NCBI RefSeq assembly: GCF_001693815.1
Contig: NZ_MBQD01000026.1
Location: 1 to 64,000 of the forward strand
From: Tessaracoccus lapidicaptus
GTDB lineage: Bacteria; Actinomycetota; Actinomycetes; Propionibacteriales; Propionibacteriaceae
Length of the DNA: 64,000 nt
Reading direction: 5' to 3'
Part shown: positions 34,709 through 47,057 of the stretch, one piece after another
Position numbering within the stretch: the stretch's first letter is position 1
Layout of the letters: every line of letters starts with the position of its first letter
Translations under genes and position numbers: made by a program
Notes under the pieces: generated by a model
Database searches by the model: none
Told to the model about the DNA's origin: nothing
What the model saw: only the letters and a program-made list of their open reading frames with translations

Positions 34709-36610
34709 TTAGCCCAGCTGCCCGAGGATCACGACGATCGCGAGGACGAGGAGGCCCACCCCGAGGGTCAGGCCGTAGCTACGCACGTAGCCGTTCTGGC
34801 CGCGACGCAGCCACGCACCGAGGCCGCTGGCCACCGTCGCGCTGCCCATGGCGACACCGTCGACGGCGCCGCGGTCGAACCAGGCGAGCCCCGAGGCGAG
34901 GCCCTTGGCGGGACGCACGACGGCGTACTCGTTGAAGGCGTCGCCGTACAGGTCGTTGCGGCCGGCCAGCACCAGCACGTTGCCGGTGGCGGGGGCGTCG
35001 ACGGGGATGTCGCGACGGTGCAGCCACCAGCCGATCAGCACACCGACGGCCACGACGGCGAGCGTCAGCAGGCCGACGGGGGTGAAGGTGAGCAGCCCCG
35101 TCTCGTGCGGATGCTGCCCGGTCGATTCCTCGAGCCAGCCCTGGATCCAGCCGTTCATGAACAGGCCGGCGACGATGGACAGCACCGCCAGGATGATCAG
35201 CGGCACCGTCATGACGGCCGGCGACTCGTGCGGGTGAACGTCCTTCTCCCAGCGCTTGGCGCCGAAGAACGTCATCATCATCAGGCGCGTCATGTAGTAG
35301 GCGGTCACCCCGGCGCCGATGAGGGCCAGGACACCGATGAGGGTGTTCTCGTGGAACGCCGCCTCAATGATGTGGTCCTTCGAGTAGAAGCCCGAGGTGA
35401 ACGGGAAGCCGATGATGGCAAGGTAGCCCATCGCGAAGGTGAAGAACGTGATGCGCATGGACTTCGCCAGCGCTCCGTAGTGGCGCATGTTGACGTCGTC
35501 GTTCATGCCGTGCATGACCGAGCCGGCGCCGAGGAACATGTTGGCCTTGAAGAAGCCGTGCGTCAACAGGTGGAAGATGGCGAACGAGGCGCCTGCGGGG
35601 CCGAGGCCGGCCGCGAGCATCATGTAGCCGATCTGCGACATCGTGGAGCCTGCCAGCACCTTCTTGATGTCGTCCTTGGACGAGCCGATCCACGCGCCCG
35701 CCAGCAGCGTGACCGTGCCGACGATGGCGACGGCGGTCGTGGCGACCTCCGTCTGGGCGTAGATGGCGTTGGACCGCACCACGAGGTAGACGCCCGCCGT
35801 GACCATGGTGGCGGCGTGGATGAGGGCGGAGACCGGGGTCGGGCCCTCCATGGCGTCCAGCAGCCACGACTGCAGCGGCACCTGCGCGGACTTGCCGCAC
35901 GCACCCAGGAGCAGGAACAGACCGATCAGCGTTGCCCAGGCGGGGCTCAAGGACTCGGCGCCGGCGTTGACGTCGGCGAACTTCACGCTGCCGAACATGG
36001 CCAGCATGGTGAAGATCGCCATCGACAGGCCGAGGTCGCCGACGCGGTTGACGATGAACGCCTTGTTGCCGGCGGCGGCGGCCGACGGCTTGTGCGCCCA
36101 GAACGAGATGAGCAGGAACGACGCGAGGCCGACGCCCTCCCAGCCCAGGAACAGGACCAGGTAGTTGTTCGCCAGCACCAGCGTCAGCATCGCGGCGATG
36201 AACAGGTTGAGGTAGGCGAAGAAGCGGCGGCGCCGATCGTCGTGCGCCATGTAGCCGATGGAGTAGACGTGGATGAGGGAGCCGACGCCGGTGATCAGCA
36301 GGACGAACAGGATCGACAGCGGGTCGACCAGCAGCCCGAACTCGATCGACCAGGAGCCGGTCGCGATCCACTCGTAGACCGTCACGTCGATGTGCCGCGC
36401 GTCCTCGGCCGAGCCCAGCAGCTGCACGAACAGCACCAGCCCGAGTACGAAGGAGACGATGGGTGCGGCGGTCGCGAGCAGGTGGCCCCAGGCATCCGTG
36501 AGGCGCCCGGCGAGCAGCAGGAACGCTGCCCCGGCGAGCGGGACGGCGATGAGCAGCCAGGACATCATGCCGGCCCCGGACAGGGCGGACACGCTTTCGA
36601 GGAGTTGCAC
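34709..36610 (-). CDS. nuoL: NADH-quinone oxidoreductase subunit L
   Basis: Distal antiporter-like subunit with the long lateral helix, 633 aa. It has FLGWEGVGLASFLLISFW, QVPLQSWLLDAMEGPTPVSALIHAATMVTAG and GSTMSQIGYM. The start is GTG 36610, supported by AAGGGG at a suitable distance; the later ATG pair would cut the first helix. It lies 13 nt after nuoK. Confidence 0.96.
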   Translation of the reverse strand: MQLLESVSALSGAGMMSWLLIAVPLAGAAFLLLAGRLTDAWGHLLATAAPIVSFVLGLVLFVQLLGSAEDARHIDVTVYEWIATGSWSIEFGLLVDPLSILFVLLITGVGSLIHVYSIGYMAHDDRRRRFFAYLNLFIAAMLTLVLANNYLVLFLGWEGVGLASFLLISFWAHKPSAAAAGNKAFIVNRVGDLGLSMAIFTMLAMFGSVKFADVNAGAESLSPAWATLIGLFLLLGACGKSAQVPLQSWLLDAMEGPTPVSALIHAATMVTAGVYLVVRSNAIYAQTEVATTAVAIVGTVTLLAGAWIGSSKDDIKKVLAGSTMSQIGYMMLAAGLGPAGASFAIFHLLTHGFFKANMFLGAGSVMHGMNDDVNMRHYGALAKSMRITFFTFAMGYLAIIGFPFTSGFYSKDHIIEAAFHENTLIGVLALIGAGVTAYYMTRLMMMTFFGAKRWEKDVHPHESPAVMTVPLIILAVLSIVAGLFMNGWIQGWLEESTGQHPHETGLLTFTPVGLLTLAVVAVGVLIGWWLHRRDIPVDAPATGNVLVLAGRNDLYGDAFNEYAVVRPAKGLASGLAWFDRGAVDGVAMGSATVASGLGAWLRRGQNGYVRSYGLTLGVGLLVLAIVVILGQLG

Positions 36611-36623
36611 GGTTGAGGACCCC

Positions 36624-36923
36624 TTAGAACTTCATCAGGTTGGCGTCGTCGACCGAGGCCGAGCGGCGGGCACGATACACGGCGACGATGATCGCGAGGC
36701 CGACGACGACCTCCGCCGCGGCCACGACCATCACGAAGAAGGCGGCGATGAGGCCGTCCAGGTTGCCGTGGTAGTTCGCGAACGCGACGAACGCGAGGTT
36801 CGTGGCGTTGAGCATCAGCTCGATGCTCATGAACACGATGATCGCGTTGCGACGCAGCAGGAAGCCCGCGACGCCGATGGCGAACAGGATGGCCGAGAGA
36901 ACCAGGTAGCCCTCGGGGTTCAT
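36624..36923 (-). CDS. nuoK: NADH-quinone oxidoreductase subunit K
   Basis: Small three-helix membrane subunit, 99 aa. The conserved Glu residues lie in [15 protein letters not shown] and [11 protein letters not shown]. Start ATG 36923 overlaps the nuoJ stop by 4 nt. Confidence 0.96.
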   Translation of the reverse strand: MNPEGYLVLSAILFAIGVAGFLLRRNAIIVFMSIELMLNATNLAFVAFANYHGNLDGLIAAFFVMVVAAAEVVVGLAIIVAVYRARRSASVDDANLMKF

Positions 36924-37741
36924 TCGTCGTCTCCTTCGACCTCGTCGGTGCGCCCCGCGATGGCGGAGTAGGCGCTGGTGGTGGGCGCGCGGAGCTCGTC
37001 GACGTCCACGATGACGCCGCGCATGGCCAGCGTCTTGGAGATGGAGTTCTCCGCGACGGAGCCGTCGGGCAGCAGCGCCGGCGTCGAGATCGCGTTGTGC
37101 CGGGCGAAGACACCGGAGCTGGGCAGCGGACCCGGGTGCGTGCCGTCCTCGGCGTATGCCCGGACCCGGTCCTGCAGCATCTCGGGCTGGGTCCGCTTGC
37201 GCTTGAGCTCCTCGCCGTGGGCCAGGATCATCGCGCCAACGGCCGCCGTGATCAGCAGCGCCGCCGTCGCCTCGAAGATGAACACGTACTTCGAGAACAG
37301 CAACGCAGCGATCGACTGGATGTTGCCGCCGTACTGCGCGTTGGCCGCCTCCAGGCCCGCGGGCGCCCCGCCGACGGCGAACTGGCCGACGCCGAGGATG
37401 AGCAGCAGGCCGACGCCGAGCGCGACGAGCGCCGACGAGACCCGGTGGCCCTTGATCGTCTCGACGACAGAGTCGGTGGAGTCGACACCGACCAGCATGA
37501 CGACGAACAGGAACAGCATGAGGATCGCGCCCGTGTAGACGATGATCTGGATGACGAAGAGGAACGGGGCGTCGTTGGCCGCGTAGAGCACGGCCAGGCT
37601 CACCATCACGCCGGCCATGGAGATGGCCGAGTGCACCGGCTTGCGCGCCAGTAGGAGCCCGAGGGCGCACAGCACCGCGATCGGGGCGCACACCCAGAAG
37701 GCGACCTCGCTGGCGGTCACCAGCGGGATGAGGGGGATCAT
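36920..37741 (-). CDS. nuoJ: NADH-quinone oxidoreductase subunit J
   Basis: Membrane subunit with five helices, 273 aa. The core motif is [20 protein letters not shown]. The C-terminal 100 residues are hydrophilic and extend beyond the E. coli protein (184 aa), as in other actinobacterial NuoJ. Start ATG 37741 overlaps the nuoI stop by 4 nt. Confidence 0.95.
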   Translation of the reverse strand: MIPLIPLVTASEVAFWVCAPIAVLCALGLLLARKPVHSAISMAGVMVSLAVLYAANDAPFLFVIQIIVYTGAILMLFLFVVMLVGVDSTDSVVETIKGHRVSSALVALGVGLLLILGVGQFAVGGAPAGLEAANAQYGGNIQSIAALLFSKYVFIFEATAALLITAAVGAMILAHGEELKRKRTQPEMLQDRVRAYAEDGTHPGPLPSSGVFARHNAISTPALLPDGSVAENSISKTLAMRGVIVDVDELRAPTTSAYSAIAGRTDEVEGDDE

Positions 37742-38295
37742 CGGGCCGCTCCTGTCGTCGTGGCGGTGCGCGTGTCGGGCTTGCCGGTCTCCGGCAGGCC
37801 GAGGAAGTAGACCTTCTCGTCGTCGCCCAGGCGGCGTGGGTGCGGCGGCTCCTCCATGCCGGTGAGCAGCGGGGCCAGGAGGTCCTGCTTCTCGTAGATG
37901 AGCTTGAGCCGCGTGTCGTCGGAGATCTTGAACTCGTTGGTCATCGTGAGCGCGCGCGTCGGGCAGGCCTCGATGCACAGGCCGCAGAAGATGCAGCGCA
38001 GGTAGTTGATCTGGTAGACGCGGCCGTAGCGCTCGCCGGGCGAGTAGCGGTCGTCGTCGGTGTTGTCGGCGCCTTCGACGTAGATGGCGTCGGCGGGACA
38101 GGCCCACGCGCAGAGCTCACAGCCCACACACTTCTCGAGCCCGTCCGGCCAGCGGTTGAGCTGGTGCCGGCCGTGGAAGCGCGGCATCGTGACCTTCTCC
38201 GCGCCCTTCTTGTGCGGGTACGACTGCGTGAACGTCTTGCGGAACATCGTGTTGAACGTGACGCCGAACCCGGCCCACGGATCGAGCAGTCCCAT
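37738..38295 (-). CDS. nuoI: NADH-quinone oxidoreductase subunit I
   Basis: Peripheral-arm subunit with clusters N6a and N6b, 185 aa. Two full motifs, [12 protein letters not shown] and [12 protein letters not shown], are visible. A C-terminal extension ending TTTGAAR is not conserved. The start overlaps the nuoH stop by one base. This is the complex I copy, distinct from the short nuoI-like gene at 24036-24365. Confidence 0.97.
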   Translation of the reverse strand: MGLLDPWAGFGVTFNTMFRKTFTQSYPHKKGAEKVTMPRFHGRHQLNRWPDGLEKCVGCELCAWACPADAIYVEGADNTDDDRYSPGERYGRVYQINYLRCIFCGLCIEACPTRALTMTNEFKISDDTRLKLIYEKQDLLAPLLTGMEEPPHPRRLGDDEKVYFLGLPETGKPDTRTATTTGAAR

Positions 38296-39611
38296 CAGAA
38301 ATCCTTCCGTTCTGCGGTGGCCTCGGCCATGGGCGTCTCGTCGCGTCCGGACACGACGCCGGCGAGCTCGGGCAGCAGCTGGCCCGGCCGCGGCGGCGTC
38401 GGGTAGCCGCCGGCGAAGGGGTCGTAGACCTGGTCCTCGACGGCCTCCGGATGCTCCGGCTCGTCGGCGACGGCGTCGACCCGCCCGACCTGGATGAGGT
38501 AGAGCACCACGAAGAGCGCCAGCCCCAGCCCGATGGTGTAACCCGGCGCGATCGCGATCATGAGGATCCACACCAGCGAGATCGGGATGAGCCGCTTCCA
38601 GCCGAGGTTCATGAACTGGTCATAGCGGAAGCGCGGCAGCGTGCCGCGCAGCCACACGAACACCGAGATCAGCAGCTGCACCTTGATCATGAAGAACACG
38701 GGCCCGAACCACGGGTTGTTGAACAATGGGATGAGGTTCAGCGGCCACGGCGGCAGGTAGCCGCCGAGGAACAGCGTGGTGCACACCGCGGACACGGTGG
38801 CCATGTTGATGTACTCGGCGAGGAAGAACATCGCGTAGCGGAAGCCGGAGTACTCCGTGAGGTAGCCGGAGACGAGCTCCGACTCACATTCGGGCAGGTC
38901 GAAGGGGGCGCGGTTGGTCTCGCCGACCATCGAGATGCTGTAGATGACGAACGACGGGAACAGCAGGATGGCGTACCAGCCGGTGATGCCCGGGTCGAAG
39001 GTCATGTCGGTGAAGGGCACCCGGAAGAGGATCGTCTGGCGCTGCGCCTCCACGATCTGCGACGTGGACATGGCGCCCGCCATGAGGAACACCGCCACCA
39101 TCGACAGGCCCATCGCGATCTCGTAGGAGATCATCTGCGCCGTGGACCGGATGGACCCGAGGAACGAGTAGGTGGAGTTGCCCGCCCAGCCGGCCAGCAC
39201 GATGCCGTAGATGCCGATGGACGCGATGGCGAGGATGAACAGCGTCGACACCGGCAGGTCGGTGACCTGCAGGCGGGTGGTCACGCCGAACATCTCGACC
39301 TCACCGCCGAACGGGATGACCGTCCAGGTCGTGAAGGCCGCGACACCCGTGAGGATCGGCGCCAGGTTGAACACCCACTTGTCGGCGTTCTTCGGCCGGA
39401 AGTCCTCCTTGGCCAGCAGCTTGGCGCCGTCGGCGAGGGCCTGACCGAGCCCGAAGGGGCCGTTCATGATCGGGCCGAGGCGGTGCTGCATCTTGCCGAC
39501 GAGGCGCCGCTCGTACCAGACGTTGAAGATGGTCCACACCAGGAGGATGACGAACATCGCCACCACCTTGATGAGGATCAGCCACCAGGGATCCTGGAAG
39601 AAGATGTTCAT
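38295..39611 (-). CDS. nuoH: NADH-quinone oxidoreductase subunit H
   Basis: Quinone-site membrane subunit, 438 aa with about 8-9 helices. Conserved stretches include [26 protein letters not shown] and [20 protein letters not shown] hydrophilic C-terminal tail of roughly 70 residues is added compared with E. coli. It starts 3 nt after the nuoG stop. Confidence 0.96.
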   Translation of the reverse strand: MNIFFQDPWWLILIKVVAMFVILLVWTIFNVWYERRLVGKMQHRLGPIMNGPFGLGQALADGAKLLAKEDFRPKNADKWVFNLAPILTGVAAFTTWTVIPFGGEVEMFGVTTRLQVTDLPVSTLFILAIASIGIYGIVLAGWAGNSTYSFLGSIRSTAQMISYEIAMGLSMVAVFLMAGAMSTSQIVEAQRQTILFRVPFTDMTFDPGITGWYAILLFPSFVIYSISMVGETNRAPFDLPECESELVSGYLTEYSGFRYAMFFLAEYINMATVSAVCTTLFLGGYLPPWPLNLIPLFNNPWFGPVFFMIKVQLLISVFVWLRGTLPRFRYDQFMNLGWKRLIPISLVWILMIAIAPGYTIGLGLALFVVLYLIQVGRVDAVADEPEHPEAVEDQVYDPFAGGYPTPPRPGQLLPELAGVVSGRDETPMAEATAERKDF

Positions 39612-39614
39612 GGC

Positions 39615-42020
39615 TCAGACTCCTTCATCCACTGAGACGGCGGCGACGGTGACGGCCGCGCCGGGCACCACGGGCAGCCGCTCCCCCAGGCCGGGATTGA
39701 GCGGGACCCACACCACGTCGTCGACCATGCCGGGAGTGACCTCGAGCGGCAGCACTGTGCTGACGCCGCCGGCGCTCACCGTGGCGACCTCCCCGAGGCC
39801 CAGCCGGTCGGCGGTCGCGGGCGACACGCGGGCCACCGCGGGGCGGGCCGTGGCGCGCAGGGCCAGCTCATAGTCGTTGCCCTGGGACGCGTCGAGCAGT
39901 TCCCGCCAGCCGGCGGCCACGAGGCCCTGACCGATGGCCGCCGCCTGGTGCGCGGGGGCGGCGGGCCGCGTCCCGTCCCAGGCACCCAGCTCGGCGAAGT
40001 CCGCGTACGCCTGCTTGGACGCGCGGAACCCGAGCGTGGACCCCATGGCGTCGGCGAGCGCCGCCAGGATGCGCAGGTCGGTCATCGGCGAGGGGACGTT
40101 CTTGTTGACGATCCGGACGCGGCCGTGGCGGTGCTCCCAGTTGAGGAAGTGCCCCGACTGCTCCTCCAACAGCGCCGCAGGGAACACGACGTTCGCCCGC
40201 TCGGTGACGGCCGAGAGCCGCTGCTCGATGCTGATGACGAACTCGGCCGCCTCGAGGCCCGCGAGCGCAGCGGCGGGGTCTGCCAGGTCGGCGGGGTCGA
40301 CGCCGGCGAGGACCAGCGCCTTCAGGCTGCCGTCGGCGGCGGCGGCGAACTGCTCGTCGGCACCGAGTCCTGCCTCACCGGGCAGCGAGGCCACCCCCCA
40401 GTGGGAGGCGACGTCGACGCGCGCCGAGGCGTCCGCGACGGGGCGGCCGCCCGGCAGCAGCCCGGGCAGGCAGCCGGCCTCGATGGCGCCCATGTCGCCG
40501 GCGCGGCGCGGGATCCACGCGAGGCGGGCCCCGCTGGAGTCCGCCAGCGCGCCGACGGCGCTGAGCAGCCCGGGCACCGTCGCGGCGCGCTCGCCGACCA
40601 GGAGGACCGTGCCGGCGTCGATGTCGGTGAGGGTGTCAAGCGCGGCGACCTCGCCGCCCGGCGCGACCGGCACCAGCGTCGCGGACAGCTTCTCCGTGCC
40701 GCGCGACGCGAACGGGGCCAGCGTCGTGACCTGGAGCCGGTTCTGGCGGACGGCCTTGCGCAGGCGCAGGAACACGATGGGCGACTCGTCCTCGGGCTCG
40801 AAGGCCACCAAAACGACGCGCGATGCGGACTCGAGATCGCCGTAGGTGACCGAGCCGGCCAGCGTCCCGCCGGCCACGCGGGCGGCGAGGAACTCGGCCT
40901 CCTCCGCCGACGCGGGCCGCGACCGGAAGTCGATGTTGTTGGTGCCGAGCACGACGCGGGCGAACCGGCTGTAGCCGTAGGCGTTCTCGACCGTCAGGCG
41001 GCCGCCGGTCTGGACGCCCACCGAGCCGGCCGCGGCGCGCAGACCGTGGACGGCGGCGTCGATCGCCTCGGGCCAGGACGCGGGCTGCAGCACGCCGTCG
41101 CGACGGACGAGCGGCCGGGTGATCCGGTCCTCACCACGGCTGTACATGAAGCCGAAGCGGCCCTTGTCGCAGCTCCACTCCTCGTTGACCGCGGGGTTGT
41201 TCCCGGCGAGGCGGCGCTTGACCTGGTGGTGCCGCTGGTCCGCGCGCAGCTCGCAACCGGAGGCGCAGTGCTCGCAGGTCACCGTCGTCGACACGAGGTC
41301 GAAGGGGCGGGCCTGGAAGCGGTACGCGGCCGACGTCAGGGCGCCGACGGGGCAGATCTGGACGACGTTGCCCGAGAAGTAGGAGTCGTAAGGGTCCTGC
41401 TCGTAGCTGCCCACCTGCTGCAGCGCCCCACGCTCCACGAGTGCGATGAACGGGTCGCCCGAGATCTGCTCGGAGAAGCGGGTGCAGCGGGCGCACAGCA
41501 CGCAGCGTTCCCGGTCGAGGAGGATCTGCGCCGAGATGCTCACCGGCTTCGGGAAGGTGCGCTTCAGCTCGGTGAAGCGGCTCTCCCCCGGACCGTGCGA
41601 CAGGGCCTGGTTCTGCAGGGGGCACTCGCCGCCCTTGTCGCAGATGGGGCAGTCGAGCGGGTGGTTGATGAGCAGGAACTCGAGCATCCCGACCTGCGCC
41701 TTCTTGGCGACCGGGGACGTGACCTGCGTGTTGACGACCATGCCCTCGGCGACCGGCATGGTGCATGACGCCTGCGGCTTGGGGAATCCGCGGCCGTTGC
41801 CGGCGTCGGGGATGTCGACCATGCACTGGCGGCACGCGCCGACGGGGTCGAGCAGCGGGTGGTCACAGAACCGCGGGATCGCGGTGCCGATCATCTCGGC
41901 GGCCCGGATGATCAGGGTCCCCTTCGGGACGCTGACCTGGGTGCCGTCGATGGTCAGGGTGACCAGGTCGGGCCGCGGCGCGACCTCCTCGCCCGTCGTC
42001 GTCTTGGTGTCGACGCTCAT
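39615..42020 (-). CDS. nuoG: NADH-quinone oxidoreductase subunit G
   Basis: Largest peripheral subunit, 801 aa. The N-terminal region carries the 2Fe-2S ligands ([15 protein letters not shown]), the His/Cys cluster in [13 protein letters not shown] and C-x2-C-x2-C around CVLCARC, then a molybdopterin-oxidoreductase-like domain that begins with [11 protein letters not shown] and has no catalytic role in complex I. The C-terminal region has the usual ADRLGL-like domain. Start ATG 42020 overlaps the nuoF stop by 4 nt. Confidence 0.96.
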   Translation of the reverse strand: MSVDTKTTTGEEVAPRPDLVTLTIDGTQVSVPKGTLIIRAAEMIGTAIPRFCDHPLLDPVGACRQCMVDIPDAGNGRGFPKPQASCTMPVAEGMVVNTQVTSPVAKKAQVGMLEFLLINHPLDCPICDKGGECPLQNQALSHGPGESRFTELKRTFPKPVSISAQILLDRERCVLCARCTRFSEQISGDPFIALVERGALQQVGSYEQDPYDSYFSGNVVQICPVGALTSAAYRFQARPFDLVSTTVTCEHCASGCELRADQRHHQVKRRLAGNNPAVNEEWSCDKGRFGFMYSRGEDRITRPLVRRDGVLQPASWPEAIDAAVHGLRAAAGSVGVQTGGRLTVENAYGYSRFARVVLGTNNIDFRSRPASAEEAEFLAARVAGGTLAGSVTYGDLESASRVVLVAFEPEDESPIVFLRLRKAVRQNRLQVTTLAPFASRGTEKLSATLVPVAPGGEVAALDTLTDIDAGTVLLVGERAATVPGLLSAVGALADSSGARLAWIPRRAGDMGAIEAGCLPGLLPGGRPVADASARVDVASHWGVASLPGEAGLGADEQFAAAADGSLKALVLAGVDPADLADPAAALAGLEAAEFVISIEQRLSAVTERANVVFPAALLEEQSGHFLNWEHRHGRVRIVNKNVPSPMTDLRILAALADAMGSTLGFRASKQAYADFAELGAWDGTRPAAPAHQAAAIGQGLVAAGWRELLDASQGNDYELALRATARPAVARVSPATADRLGLGEVATVSAGGVSTVLPLEVTPGMVDDVVWVPLNPGLGERLPVVPGAAVTVAAVSVDEGV

Positions 42021-43330
42021 CGAATCTCTCCTTGCACGGCGAACAGCGCGCTCTTCTCGTACGGGAACAGCTCCCAGGCCGGCGTGTGGTAGCCCAGTTC
42101 GAACTCACTCCTGAAGTGCTTGACCGCACTGGTCACGCACGCCACGGCGCCGTCGGCCAGGGCGCAGAAGGAGCGTCCGCCGATGTTGTCGCAGATGTCG
42201 AGCAGCTTGTCGACGTCGCCCTCCTGGGCGGTGCCGGCCTCGAACTTCATCAGCAGCTGGACGAGCCACCAGGAGCCCTCGCGGCACGGGGTGCACTTGC
42301 CGCACGACTCGTGCTTGTAGAACTCGACGAAGCGCAGCGTGGTCCGCACGATCGACGTGGTGTCGTCGAAGACCTGGAGCGCCTTGGTGCCCAGCATCGT
42401 GCCGGCGCCGGCCATGCCCTCGTAGTCGAGGGGCAGGTCGAGGTGCTCGGCGGTGAGGATCGGAGTCGAGGAGCCGCCCGGGGTGAAGAACTTCAGCTCG
42501 TGCCCCTCGCGGATGCCGCCGGAGAGCTCCAGCAGCTGGCGCATGGTGATGCCCATCGGCGCCTCGAACTGGCCGGGCCGCGCGACGTGGCCCGACAGCG
42601 AGTACAGCGTGAAGCCGCTGGACTTCTCCGAGCCCATCTTCTTGAACCAGGCCGCGCCGTTGGCAATGATCGCCGGAACCGAGGCGATGGACTCGACATT
42701 GTTGATCACCGTCGGAGACGCGTAGAGGCCTGCGACGGCGGGGAACGGCGGGCGCAGACGGGGCTGGCCGCGGCGCCCCTCGAGCGAGTCGAGGAGCGCG
42801 GTCTCCTCGCCGCAGATGTAGGCGCCCGCGCCGGCGTGGACGATGATGTCCAGGTCGTAGCCCGTGCCGAGGATGTTCTTGCCGAGGTAGCCGGCCGCGT
42901 ACGCCTCGCGGACCGCCTGCTGCAGCCGCCGGATGACGTGCAGGACCTCGCCGCGACAGTAGATGAACGCCGTGTGCGCGTTGATGGCGTACGACGAGAT
43001 GATGACACCCTCCACCAGCGTGTGGGGGGTGGCCAGCATCAGCGGCATGTCCTTACACGTGCCCGGCTCCGACTCGTCGGCGTTGACCACGAGGTACTTG
43101 GGGTTGGGGTTGTCCTGCGGGACGAACGACCACTTCATGCCCGTGGGGAAGCCGGCGCCGCCGCGGCCGCGCAGGTTCGCCTCCTTGACGAGGTTGACGA
43201 CCTCCGCCGGCTGCATGCCCAGCGCGGTCCGCAGGGCGCGGTAGCCACCGTTGGTCTCGTAGCGGGCGAGCTTCCAGGACTTGTCCTCACCCCAGTGGGC
43301 GCTGAGGACCGGGGTCAGCAGGTCGGTCAC
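42017..43330 (-). CDS. nuoF: NADH-quinone oxidoreductase subunit F
   Basis: NADH- and FMN-binding subunit, 437 aa. It has the flavin/NADH motif [39 protein letters not shown], and the N3 cluster ligands in [13 protein letters not shown] plus a later Cys. The start is GTG 43330, overlapping the nuoE stop (GTGA). Confidence 0.97.
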   Translation of the reverse strand: MTDLLTPVLSAHWGEDKSWKLARYETNGGYRALRTALGMQPAEVVNLVKEANLRGRGGAGFPTGMKWSFVPQDNPNPKYLVVNADESEPGTCKDMPLMLATPHTLVEGVIISSYAINAHTAFIYCRGEVLHVIRRLQQAVREAYAAGYLGKNILGTGYDLDIIVHAGAGAYICGEETALLDSLEGRRGQPRLRPPFPAVAGLYASPTVINNVESIASVPAIIANGAAWFKKMGSEKSSGFTLYSLSGHVARPGQFEAPMGITMRQLLELSGGIREGHELKFFTPGGSSTPILTAEHLDLPLDYEGMAGAGTMLGTKALQVFDDTTSIVRTTLRFVEFYKHESCGKCTPCREGSWWLVQLLMKFEAGTAQEGDVDKLLDICDNIGGRSFCALADGAVACVTSAVKHFRSEFELGYHTPAWELFPYEKSALFAVQGEIR

Positions 43331-44070
43331 TTGGTGGCCTCCGGGTTCTGGGCGGCCGGCGTGGCGTCGGCCGTCGGGGCGGACCAGTTGTTCTCGCGCG
43401 CGATCTCGCGGCCCAGCAGCGACGCCGGACCCGCGGAGGGGCCCTCGTCGGCGCGGCCGTCCGGGAAGCCCGCCAGCACGCGCTCGGCCTCGCGCCACGA
43501 CGTGAGGGTGGCGCCGCGGGGCGACACGACCTCCTCGCCGGCCATCAGCTTGTCGAGCAGGTCGTCGAGCTTGGCGGGGTCCATGTTGTCGAAGAACTCC
43601 CAGTTGACCATCGCCACCGGGGCGAAGTCGCAGGCCGCGTTGCACTCGAGGCGCTCCAGGGAGACCTGGCCGTCCGGCGTGGTCTGGTTCTCGTCGATGC
43701 CGAGCCGCTTCTTGGCCCGGTCCAGCAGCGCGTCGCCGCCCATGACCGCGCACAGCGCCGTCGTGCACACGCCGACGTGGTGCGTGCCGGCGGGGCGCCG
43801 CTTGTACATGGTGTAGAACGTCGCGACGCCCGAGACCTGCGCGGTGGTGATGCCGAGGATGTCGGCGCACACCTCGATGCCGCGGGGGCTGACGCGTCCG
43901 TCCACCGACTGCACGAGGTGCAGCATCGGCAGCAGCGCGGAGCGCGGCTGGGGGTAGCGGCCCGCCAGCTCGCGCAGCTCGGCGATGGTGGTGTCGTCGA
44001 TGTGGCTCGTCTGGTCCGAGTAGTCGACGGAGCCGGACTCGGGGAAATGGCTAGTGAAGTGGCCGCTCAT
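43327..44070 (-). CDS. nuoE: NADH-quinone oxidoreductase subunit E
   Basis: Thioredoxin-like 2Fe-2S subunit, 247 aa. Ligands are the Cys pair in GVCTTALC and the pair in [10 protein letters not shown]. The C-terminal 70 residues are Pro/Ala-rich and beyond the usual length of about 170, as in other Actinobacteria. ATG 44070 overlaps the nuoD stop by 4 nt. Confidence 0.96.
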   Translation of the reverse strand: MSGHFTSHFPESGSVDYSDQTSHIDDTTIAELRELAGRYPQPRSALLPMLHLVQSVDGRVSPRGIEVCADILGITTAQVSGVATFYTMYKRRPAGTHHVGVCTTALCAVMGGDALLDRAKKRLGIDENQTTPDGQVSLERLECNAACDFAPVAMVNWEFFDNMDPAKLDDLLDKLMAGEEVVSPRGATLTSWREAERVLAGFPDGRADEGPSAGPASLLGREIARENNWSAPTADATPAAQNPEATK

Positions 44071-45416
44071 CGGTCCACACCTCCAAGGACGGGGTCGAGG
44101 CTCGCGATCGCGACGACGACGTCGGACATCATGCCGCCCTCGCACATCGCCGGGATGGACTGCAGGTGGTTGAATCCGGGGTCGCGGAAGTGGACCCGGT
44201 AGGGGCGGGTGCCGCCGTCGGACACGACGTGGCAGCCCAGCTCACCCTTGGGCGACTCGATGGCCTGGTACACCTGACCGACCGGGACCTTGAAGCCCTC
44301 CGTGACGATCTTGAAGTGGTGGATCAGCGCCTCCATGGACTCGCCCATGATGTGCTTGATGTGCTCGTTGCTGTTGCCCTGGCCGTCGGGCCCGAGGGAC
44401 AGCTGCGCGGGCCAGGCGATCTTCGGGTCGTCGACCATGACGGGCTGACCTTGCGTGCGCTGGAGCCGGTCGTAGCACTGCTCGACGATCTTCAGGGACT
44501 CCCAGCACTCGTCCAGGCGGATGCGGAAGCGCCCGTAGGCGTCGTTGGTGTCCCACGTGACGGTGTCGAACTCGTAGGTCTCGTAGCCGCAGTACGGCTG
44601 GGTACGGCGCAGGTCCCAGTCGTAGCCGGTGGCGCGAAGGGGCGGCCCGGACATGCCGAGCATGGTCGCCGCGGTGAGGTCCATGACGCCCACCTTCGAG
44701 AGGCGGCCGATGAAGATCGGGTTCTCGTTGCAGAACGTCGCGTACTCGGGGAGGTGCTTCTTCAGCCAGTCGATGACGGTGCGCAGGTGGCTGAGCCCGT
44801 CCTCCGGCAGGTCGTTGGCCACGCCGCCCGGGCGGATGTACGCGTGGTTCATCCGCAGGCCGGAGAGGCCCTCGAGGAAGTCCAGGATCATCTCGCGCTC
44901 GCGGAAGGCGACCGTCATGACGGTGAGCGCGCCGATCTCCATGCCGCCGGTGCCCATGGCGACCAGGTGCGAGGCGATGCGGTTGAGCTCCATGACGAGG
45001 ACGCGGATGATGCTGGCCCGCTCGGGGATGTCATCGGTGACACCGAGGAGCCGCTCGACGGCGAGGCAGTAGACCGCCTCGTTGAACAGCGGCGCGACGT
45101 AGTCCATGCGCGTGACATAGGTCACGCCCTGGGTCCACGTCTTGTACTCCATGTTCTTCTCGATGCCGGTGTGCAGGAAGCCGATGCCCGGACGGATGGA
45201 CTCGACGGTCTCGCCGTCCATCTCGAGGATCAGGCGCAGCACGCCGTGCGTGGAGGGGTGCTGCGGGCCCATGTTGACGACGATGGTCTCGTCGCCGCGT
45301 TCGGCCTGCTCGGAGGCGATGTCGGACCAGTCCCCGCCCTGCGCCAGGTACACCCGGTCGGCGTGGACGTCGTCGGCGCCGGAGAAGACGTCTTCGGTCG
45401 CTGCGTGCGTGCTCAT
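44067..45416 (-). CDS. nuoD: NADH-quinone oxidoreductase subunit D
   Basis: 49-kDa subunit that forms the quinone pocket with NuoB, 449 aa. Quinone-site motifs [15 protein letters not shown] and [16 protein letters not shown] are intact, and the C-terminus has [12 protein letters not shown] and DPVLGGVDR. The start overlaps the nuoC stop by one base. It is the only nuoD-like gene in the window. Confidence 0.97.
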   Translation of the reverse strand: MSTHAATEDVFSGADDVHADRVYLAQGGDWSDIASEQAERGDETIVVNMGPQHPSTHGVLRLILEMDGETVESIRPGIGFLHTGIEKNMEYKTWTQGVTYVTRMDYVAPLFNEAVYCLAVERLLGVTDDIPERASIIRVLVMELNRIASHLVAMGTGGMEIGALTVMTVAFREREMILDFLEGLSGLRMNHAYIRPGGVANDLPEDGLSHLRTVIDWLKKHLPEYATFCNENPIFIGRLSKVGVMDLTAATMLGMSGPPLRATGYDWDLRRTQPYCGYETYEFDTVTWDTNDAYGRFRIRLDECWESLKIVEQCYDRLQRTQGQPVMVDDPKIAWPAQLSLGPDGQGNSNEHIKHIMGESMEALIHHFKIVTEGFKVPVGQVYQAIESPKGELGCHVVSDGGTRPYRVHFRDPGFNHLQSIPAMCEGGMMSDVVVAIASLDPVLGGVDR

Positions 45417-46111
45417 CAGGAGTAGCTCCTCCGGTTATCGGGGGCGGGGACCTTCGCACCCTTGTACTCGACGTCGACGCCGCCGAGCGGGTAGTCCTTG
45501 CGCTGCGGGTGGCCCTTCCAGTCGTCGGGCATGAGGATGCGGGTCAGTGACGGGTGGCCGTCGAAGATGACGCCGAACATGTCCCAGGTCTCGCGCTCGT
45601 GGTAGTCGACCATCGGGTAGGTCGCCACGACGGAGGGCACGTGCGGATCCTCCTCCGGGCAGGTCACCTCGAGGCGCACCCGACGGTTGTGGGTGTAGCT
45701 CAGCAGGTGGTAGACGACGTGCAGCTCGGAGCCGGTCTCCTGCGGGTAGTGCACGCCGGAGACGGACACGCACACCTCGAAGCGCAGGAACGCGTCATCG
45801 CGGAACTGCCGCGCGACGTCGGTCAGCTGCTCGCGGGGGACGTAGATGGTGAGCTCGTCGCGGTCGAACAGGACCCGCGCGTCACGCAGGGCCGGGATGA
45901 CCTCGAGCGCGCGGCCGAGGACCGAGTCGTGCGGCTCGCCGAAGGGACCCTCGGAGCGGCCCGGCATCGCCAGGTCGCGGCGCAGACCGCCGTAGCCGGA
46001 CGTGTCACCGGCGCCGCTGGACCACATGCCCGCCCGGCGGGCGAACACTGGCTGCGACTCCGGGGCCGCGGCCTCGGCCGGCAGGTTCTGCTCGGGCTGG
46101 GTCTCGCTCAT
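45416..46111 (-). CDS. nuoC: NADH-quinone oxidoreductase subunit C
   Basis: 30-kDa peripheral subunit, 231 aa. The family core is [29 protein letters not shown] followed by [11 protein letters not shown]. The first 45 residues are unconserved. Start ATG 46111 overlaps the nuoB stop by 4 nt. Confidence 0.96.
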   Translation of the reverse strand: MSETQPEQNLPAEAAAPESQPVFARRAGMWSSGAGDTSGYGGLRRDLAMPGRSEGPFGEPHDSVLGRALEVIPALRDARVLFDRDELTIYVPREQLTDVARQFRDDAFLRFEVCVSVSGVHYPQETGSELHVVYHLLSYTHNRRVRLEVTCPEEDPHVPSVVATYPMVDYHERETWDMFGVIFDGHPSLTRILMPDDWKGHPQRKDYPLGGVDVEYKGAKVPAPDNRRSYS

Positions 46112-46662
46112 CGCATGAGTCCCTTCATCTCGACCTTGGCGGGGGCGACCAGCGCGGCGCGCTCGGCATCCTCGATCGCGGCGGTCTCGTTCGGGCCGAT
46201 GGGCCGGTGTTGCACCTTCTCGCGCAGCTTGAACATCGCGTCGATGAGCATGTCGGGCCGCGGCGGGCAGCCGGGGACGTACATGTCGACCGGCAGGAAG
46301 TGGTCACATCCCTGCACGATGGCGTAGTTGTTGAACATGCCGCCCGATGACGCGCAGGCGCCCATCGAGATGACCCACTTGGGGTTCGGCATCTGGTCGT
46401 AGACCTGACGGATGACCGGCGCCATCTTCTGCGAGACGCGACCGGACACGATCATGAGGTCCGCCTGGCGCGGCGAGGCGCGGAACACCTCCTGGCCCCA
46501 TCGGCCGGCGTCGTAGCGCGGCGTGCCGTAGGCCATCATCTCGATGGCGCAGCAGGCCAGACCCATCGTGGCGGGCCAGAACGAGGCCTTCCGGAGCCAG
46601 CCGAAGACACCCTCGACCGTGGTCAGGAGGATGCCGCTGGGGAGCTTATCTTCGATACCCAT
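46108..46662 (-). CDS. nuoB: NADH-quinone oxidoreductase subunit B
   Basis: Carries the N2 cluster, 184 aa. Ligands are the tandem Cys in [13 protein letters not shown], the Cys in MGACASSGG and PGCPPRPD. Start ATG 46662 has GAGGAA upstream and lies 16 nt after nuoA. Confidence 0.97.
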   Translation of the reverse strand: MGIEDKLPSGILLTTVEGVFGWLRKASFWPATMGLACCAIEMMAYGTPRYDAGRWGQEVFRASPRQADLMIVSGRVSQKMAPVIRQVYDQMPNPKWVISMGACASSGGMFNNYAIVQGCDHFLPVDMYVPGCPPRPDMLIDAMFKLREKVQHRPIGPNETAAIEDAERAALVAPAKVEMKGLMR

Positions 46663-46678
46663 TGGTGGTGGATTCCTC

Positions 46679-47038
46679 TCAATCCCAGTCGAGGCCCTTG
46701 CGGCGCAGGACGTAGAAGTACGCGATGAAGACGGTGATGATGAACACGATCATCTCGATGACCGCGAAGGTGCCCAGCTGGCGGTAGGCGACCGCCCAGG
46801 GGAACAGGAAGACGACCTCGATGTCGAAGATGATGAACAGCATCGCCGTGATGTAGTACTTGACCGGGAACCGGCCGCCGCCGACGGGCTGCGGAGTGGG
46901 CTGGATGCCGCACTCGTAGCTGTCGTACTTCGCCCGGTTGTACCGCCGCGGACCGAGGACGAGGCTGAGCGACATCGAGATCACGACGAAGATGGTGGCG
47001 AGCGCCACCATGCCCACGATCGGGATGTAAGGGTTCAT
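46679..47038 (-). CDS. nuoA: NADH-quinone oxidoreductase subunit A
   Basis: Three-helix membrane subunit, 119 aa. It has the conserved YECGI loop and [13 protein letters not shown] with the key acidic residues. Start ATG 47038 has GGAAGGAAG upstream. It lies 19 nt after the menJ-like gene, so the reductase and complex I share an operon. Confidence 0.96.
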   Translation of the reverse strand: MNPYIPIVGMVALATIFVVISMSLSLVLGPRRYNRAKYDSYECGIQPTPQPVGGGRFPVKYYITAMLFIIFDIEVVFLFPWAVAYRQLGTFAVIEMIVFIITVFIAYFYVLRRKGLDWD

Positions 47039-47057
47039 CCTTGCTACTTCCTTCCGG